Shown here: positions 7,501-10,670 of the stretch, piece after piece
How the letters are laid out: each line of letters begins with the position of its first letter
Numbering within the stretch: position 1 is the stretch's first letter
From: an uncultured Candidatus Methylacidiphilales bacterium
Lineage (GTDB): Bacteria > Verrucomicrobiota > Verrucomicrobiia > Methylacidiphilales > CALFVM01
Length of the DNA: 10,670 nucleotides
Direction of reading: 5' to 3'
NCBI GenBank assembly: GCA_937928665.1
Contig: CALFVM010000272.1
Span: forward strand, 1 to 10,670
The notes under the pieces: model-generated
Told to the model about the DNA's origin: nothing
The model's input: only the letters and a program-made list of their open reading frames with translations
The model's database searches: none
Program-made: the position numbers and the translations under genes

Positions 7501-9075
7501 TCAGGGGCCTGCGGTGAAGGCCTCAGCCGTCTCCGCCGGTTCAGGCAAGGCAAGAGCAGGCTCAACCGGAGGTTTTGCGGGAGTGGGGGCGGAAACAGGG
7601 CGGTCAAGCACACGTTCGAGATCTTCGTGAGCGGTGAGGGTATCACCGGACGGAGCCGGAACGGTTTCGGCGCGGGGTCCGGTTTTCCGCACCGGAGCAG
7701 GCGGGCGCGGAGGTTCTTCGGTGACGCGGACCTGGGACGCGATGGAGCGTTCGAGGCGGGCGAGGGCGGCGCGGTGGAGAAGGCGAGCGTTGAGTTCGGC
7801 GAGCTGGGAACGGGTGAGGTCGTTGCGAGCCTGCAGGATGTCAAGCTGGGAGGACAGCCCGGCATCAAAGCTGGCCTGGGCGAGGACAAACGATTCGCGG
7901 GCCAGCACGGTGTTGCGCGCCTGAGAGGCGACCGTAGCGTCGGCTTGTTGGAGCTGGAGGAAGGCCGTCCGGACCTCAGCGAAAACGGTGTTGCGGGTGG
8001 CCTCGCGGGCGACTCGGGCGGAGCCTGCGCGGGCGCGGGCCTGATCGACACGGCCCCGGGTGGCAAAACCATCAAAAATATTCCATGTGCCCTGAACCCC
8101 GGTGATGTACCCGCCCACAGTGTCGCGGTTCAGCGCGGTGTTGGTTTCGTTGAAAAGATCGTAGCCGAAAAAGACATCGACACGTGGCATGGCGTTGGAG
8201 CGCTCGACAATGATTTGTTTTTCGGCGACCTGAATTTCAAGGTCCCGGGCCTTGATTTCGGGTCGGAAGTTTTCGGCCTTGGCCAGGCAGTCATCAAGGT
8301 CGAAGTCGGTCTTTCGGTAGGTGAGCTGGCCCTGGATATCGAACGGGACGGCATCTTTTTCCAGCAGGTAGGGCAGGCCGAGGAGTTGGCTCAGGCGGAT
8401 TTTCCCTTCTTTGAGGCGGTTCTCCGCTTCTTCAAGTGCCGGAAACTCATTGGCAAGGCTGACTTCCGCCCGCACCACGTTGAGTTCGCCCACGGTCCCA
8501 GCGTCCAAGCGGGCTTTCTGATTTTTAACTTCTTCCCGCAGGAGTTCAACGGCCTGGCGACGCACTTCAACAGCCGTGCGGGCCGCGAGGATTTCGTCAA
8601 AGACCAGCCGCACCTCCATCACCACCCGGTCAACGGCAGCCTGGTATTCCAAAAGCCGGACCTGCTCGACCAGCTTGGAAATCGCCACCCGGTTGCGCAC
8701 GCCCTGGCCGGAATAGATGTTTTGGAACAAGCGGACGTTGATGGCCCAATCCTCGGTGGACCGATTCGGGTTGGTGCCGCCCGAGGTGGCGTAGTCGGCC
8801 TCGCGCCGCTGAAACGATCCGGATGTGGATAACTTGGGAATAAACCCGGCTCGGGCCTCAATTTTCCCGCCCTGAGCTTCCTCGATCTTTTTCTGGGCCT
8901 GGAGCAGATCGGGGTTGTTTTGCAGAGCAAGATTGACGGCATCAACGAGCGAATACACCGGCGGTTTGGTCGGTGCTTGGGCGAGAGTGCAACTTGGGAG
9001 AGGGATAGCCCCGAGGCCAAGGCCAAGGGCGAAGATACCAAAACAGCGGCGGACGTTGCTTGGAAGAGTCAACAC
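7501..9075 (-). CDS. TolC-family outer membrane efflux protein (first copy) with proline-rich C-terminal tail
   Basis: This is an outer membrane efflux factor of about 524 residues and the first gene of the operon. The OEP pattern begins with YSLVDAVNLALQNNPDLLQA, the classic TolC-family opening, and repeats with DLEIQVAEKQIIVERSNA and a later FDAGLSSQLDILQARNDL. The start used is GTG at 9075, giving MLTLPSNVRRCFGIFALG and a plausible signal peptide cleaved after LAQA. PLPSC inside it could instead be a weak lipobox. A TTG at 9159 is possible but would put 28 poorly hydrophobic residues in front. The Shine-Dalgarno sequence is weak (GGA about 7 nt upstream). After the last duct helix, about 80 extra residues rich in Pro, Ala and Glu follow, which is unusual for TolC. 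The family call is firm; the start and the role of the tail are uncertain. Confidence 0.88.
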   Translation of the reverse strand: MLTLPSNVRRCFGIFALGLGLGAIPLPSCTLAQAPTKPPVYSLVDAVNLALQNNPDLLQAQKKIEEAQGGKIEARAGFIPKLSTSGSFQRREADYATSGGTNPNRSTEDWAINVRLFQNIYSGQGVRNRVAISKLVEQVRLLEYQAAVDRVVMEVRLVFDEILAARTAVEVRRQAVELLREEVKNQKARLDAGTVGELNVVRAEVSLANEFPALEEAENRLKEGKIRLSQLLGLPYLLEKDAVPFDIQGQLTYRKTDFDLDDCLAKAENFRPEIKARDLEIQVAEKQIIVERSNAMPRVDVFFGYDLFNETNTALNRDTVGGYITGVQGTWNIFDGFATRGRVDQARARAGSARVAREATRNTVFAEVRTAFLQLQQADATVASQARNTVLARESFVLAQASFDAGLSSQLDILQARNDLTRSQLAELNARLLHRAALARLERSIASQVRVTEEPPRPPAPVRKTGPRAETVPAPSGDTLTAHEDLERVLDRPVSAPTPAKPPVEPALALPEPAETAEAFTAGP

Positions 9076-9135
9076 GGCATATCCATTTGTGACTGAGCCG
9101 CTTCGGCGTCTCGGAACATTGTGAATAACTAGCGG

Positions 9136-9187
9136 CCTCAATGATCGCACACAACGCAAAAACCAACGAAAAACGTTTTTATTGAGG
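9136..9187. repeat. Inverted repeat CCTCAAT / ATTGAGG flanking an A/T-tract region
   Basis: Plus-strand CCTCAAT (9136-9142) is matched by ATTGAGG (9181-9187), two perfect 7-bp arms 38 nt apart. Between them are two similar units, AACGCAAAAAC (9153-9163) and AACGAAAAACG (9165-9175), spaced 12 nt apart, and a palindrome. The arrangement could be an operator for a dimeric regulator or chance. The repeats are read directly from the sequence; the function is inferred. Confidence 0.35.
9169..9180. repeat. 12-bp perfect palindrome AAAAACGTTTTT
   Basis: A perfectly self-complementary AAAAACGTTTTT lies about 50 nt after the glycosidase stop codon and about 95 nt before the first TolC-like start. It has no loop and a weak AT stem, so it does not fit a normal intrinsic terminator. 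A protein-binding site or a curved A-tract element upstream of the promoter is more likely. Confidence 0.4.
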
Positions 9188-9225
9188 GAGATAGACGTCG
9201 TGCCAGGCAGCCCCGACCGTGCAAT

Positions 9226-10670
9226 CTAGTCACCGTCCGGGTTGGCCAGATGCATTTCGAGGCAGGCCCGGATGTAGGCGGCGGCAGACCAAGCCTGGTA
9301 ACGTTTGCCCATAGGTCGGCCGGTGGTGCCGTGGACCCATTCATTGAACTCCCACGGCTCGAAACGCCCAAGCCGGTTGAGCTGGGCAAGGCGGACAAGC
9401 TCGCGGGCCGCGATGTCGCCCAAGCCGAGCCGGTAAATGAACCGGACCCACATGCCCCCGATGAAGGGCCAGATGCCGCCGTTGTGATAGTGGTGAGGGA
9501 GGTTGAGGAGGTTGACGGCGTAGTAAGGTTTCCATTCAGGATCGCCCGCGCTGACGGCCGGATAGAGGTTGGCGACGGGCCAGGGTTCGTTCACGCCGAC
9601 GCCCCACATGAATTTGAACGCGGTCTTGGCCCGTTCGATATCAAGGAGGTTGGTGAGGAAGGCAAGAACGTTGCCGAGGACGTCGCAGCGCCAACTGAAA
9701 CCGAAGGGGGAGACCTGCGCGATGAGGAATTGGGCGTCACCCAGGGAGAACTGTTGGTCGGCGAAGGCGGCCACACCCCGTTCTTCCGGTCGGGACTGGG
9801 TGGAGGGCCAGAAGTTGGCGAGGATTTCGCCCCGGATGTGCTGGGACCAGCGGAGGTAATCGGCGGCCCGGTCAAAATCTTTGCGAAACTCGAGCAGACG
9901 TCCGTAACAGACATTGGCTCGATACCAGAGCACCTCGTCATAGAGAACGTTGTAACTGCGCCCGAACAAATCAGTCCAGTCACCGGCCTCAGGGATTTCC
10001 AGGAGGCCGTCGTTGTTACTGTCATGGGCACTGAGCCAGTTCATGGCCCGCTGGAGTTGACTGGCGTAACGTTCGAGGAAATGGAGGTCGCCCGTTTTCT
10101 GAATGTAGTGGTAAAAGGCAATGATAGCCCACAGCCCGGAATCTATGGAGCAGATGCCCCCGACGCCGGAGTAATCGGGCCGCAGATCATCGAGGCGGAC
10201 GTTGCTGGGGATTTGCCCGTTGGGGGAGAGGTGATCAAAAAGGGTGCCCAAGGTGGCCCGGGCGGCGGCGCGCAGGTCGGGATCGGTCAGCTCAATCGTG
10301 GAGACGACGGTGATGGAGCCGTCCCGTGCCCAGACGGAGCGGTAATTTTCGTCCGTGCCCGTGACTTCATTATCAGCCAGGGAACAGGCGGAGTAGCCAA
10401 TCGGGGTCACATTGCGCCGGAGCGCCTCAAGGGCCTTTTCGAAGCCGAGAGCAACCAGATCCAGATCCGCCCGGTCAAGACCCTGGAGAGCATCCGCTTC
10501 AAACAACATCCGCAGGGAAGGATCCATTTCGGCCCGGCTTAAAGGGGCGGGCGGCATTGACGTGCCCTCCTCAGGGGGAACAACACCGTAATGTCGCAAT
10601 CCTTCGATGACCCCGTCGGCCATGATCCGCCCGGAGGTGAAAACGGGCAGGTCAACCACCGCCTCGAAAA
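9226..10670 (-). CDS. Six-hairpin glycosidase of the glycogen-debranching/GH100-like kind, 5' end outside the window, possibly fused to a HAD sugar phosphatase
   Basis: The protein looks like an (alpha/alpha)6-barrel glycosidase acting on alpha-linked sugars, often annotated as amylo-alpha-1,6-glucosidase. Counting from a GTG at 10659, it shows NYRSVWARDGSIT (105-117), GQIPSNV (148-154), IDSGLWAIIAF (172-182), EAGDWTDLFGRSYNVLYDE (224-242), NGGIWPFIGGMW (393-404) and EFNEWVHGTTG (437-447). By analogy with GH100, D173 is the candidate acid; E437 or E440 is the candidate base. No signal peptide is visible, so it is probably cytoplasmic. The frame is open to the window edge without a stop. Its first visible residues, including MADGVIEGLRHYGVV, resemble the C-terminal helix of HAD phosphatases that act on sucrose-phosphate-like sugars. 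A separate start at ATG 10557 with a good ribosome binding site is the alternative, giving 443 residues. Exact substrate unknown. Confidence 0.8.
   Translation of the reverse strand, partial: FEAVVDLPVFTSGRIMADGVIEGLRHYGVVPPEEGTSMPPAPLSRAEMDPSLRMLFEADALQGLDRADLDLVALGFEKALEALRRNVTPIGYSACSLADNEVTGTDENYRSVWARDGSITVVSTIELTDPDLRAAARATLGTLFDHLSPNGQIPSNVRLDDLRPDYSGVGGICSIDSGLWAIIAFYHYIQKTGDLHFLERYASQLQRAMNWLSAHDSNNDGLLEIPEAGDWTDLFGRSYNVLYDEVLWYRANVCYGRLLEFRKDFDRAADYLRWSQHIRGEILANFWPSTQSRPEERGVAAFADQQFSLGDAQFLIAQVSPFGFSWRCDVLGNVLAFLTNLLDIERAKTAFKFMWGVGVNEPWPVANLYPAVSAGDPEWKPYYAVNLLNLPHHYHNGGIWPFIGGMWVRFIYRLGLGDIAARELVRLAQLNRLGRFEPWEFNEWVHGTTGRPMGKRYQAWSAAAYIRACLEMHLANPDGD
10566..10572 (-). promoter_or_regulatory. 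Candidate ribosome binding site GAGGAGG for an internal glycosidase start
   Basis: On the minus strand, GAGGAGG ends 8 nt before an in-frame ATG at 10557-10555 (MPPAPLSRAEMD). It is the only strong Shine-Dalgarno match seen at any start in the window. It may mark the true start of the glycosidase, or allow internal initiation within a longer fusion protein. The same bases also read as codons for Glu-Glu-Gly in the open frame, so chance is possible. Confidence 0.35.

Larger units (their letters stand above)
9076..9225 (-). promoter_or_regulatory. Intergenic region, likely promoter/operator of the exporter-trp-yicC-gmk operon
   Basis: This is the only real gap between genes in the window and is markedly richer in A+T than the genes around it. 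It sits directly before the first gene of a tightly packed nine-gene run, so the operon promoter is expected here. No confident -35/-10 pair could be read: a TTGTGT followed 17 nt later by TAGTTA is a poor match. It contains A- and T-tracts, a palindrome, an inverted repeat and a small hairpin GCCG-CTT-CGGC (9097-9107) in the leader. No GC-rich hairpin plus T-run that would end the upstream glycosidase gene was found, so read-through from that gene is possible. Confidence 0.45.

Noticed and set aside
7497..8075. Upstream extension of the second TolC-like gene frame
   Set aside because: The extension overlaps the first TolC-like gene in another frame and is Pro/Ser/Arg-rich. The signal peptide starts at ATG 7496.
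7363..8832. A 489-codon plus-strand open frame opposite the first TolC-like gene
   Set aside because: Shadow of the TolC-like gene: no domain, biased composition, and the opposite strand carries clear OEP features.
9069..9119. A 16-codon open frame (MFRDAEAAQSQMDMPC) ending across the first TolC-like start, possible leader peptide
   Set aside because: No ribosome binding site, no Trp codons or attenuator-like hairpins, and a frame this short is expected by chance.
9169..9180. Rho-independent terminator for the glycosidase gene
   Set aside because: The AAAAACGTTTTT palindrome has no GC stem or loop, so it does not meet terminator criteria.
9250..10542. A 430-codon plus-strand open frame opposite the glycosidase gene
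   Set aside because: Asp/Glu/Gly/Val-rich with no recognisable motif; the minus strand encodes the glycosidase hallmarks.

Overview
The window is a compact, GC-rich piece of a Gram-negative bacterial chromosome. Every supported gene lies on the minus strand, so transcription runs from high to low coordinates. Two TolC-type outer membrane proteins show that the cell has an outer membrane. Most gene starts lack a recognisable Shine-Dalgarno sequence. The lineage cannot be fixed from sequence alone. A Verrucomicrobia/PVC-type bacterium is possible but is only a low-confidence guess. No RNA gene, CRISPR array, insertion sequence or other mobile element was found.

Layout in the direction of transcription. 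(1) 10670-9226: the 3' part of a gene for an (alpha/alpha)6-barrel glycosidase of the glycogen-debranching/GH100-like kind. Its reading frame stays open to the window edge, and the edge residues look like the tail of a HAD-type sugar phosphatase, so it may be a fusion. (2) 9225-9076: the only sizeable non-coding gap, about 150 bp. It is AT-rich and holds a 12-bp palindrome and an inverted repeat, and is the likely promoter/operator of what follows. (3) 9075-2881: a complete tripartite export system made of two tandem TolC-like outer membrane factors, a HlyD/MacA-like periplasmic adaptor, a MacB/LolC-like permease and a LolD/MacB-like ATPase. (4) 2874-1055: trpF and trpB, two tryptophan biosynthesis enzymes. 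(5) 1058-1: yicC and the first 64 codons of gmk (guanylate kinase), which runs off the window.

From the first TolC gene to gmk, neighbouring genes overlap by 4 to 29 nt or are separated by only 4 to 6 nt, including three ATGA stop/start overlaps. The nine genes therefore look like one translationally coupled operon that joins a small-molecule or lipid exporter to tryptophan biosynthesis and to the yicC-gmk housekeeping pair. The exporter parts fit one machine: the ATPase drives the inner membrane permease, the adaptor bridges the periplasm, and one or both TolC proteins form the exit duct. Its substrate cannot be read from the sequence. trpA does not follow trpB here, so the alpha subunit of tryptophan synthase must be encoded elsewhere or be absent.
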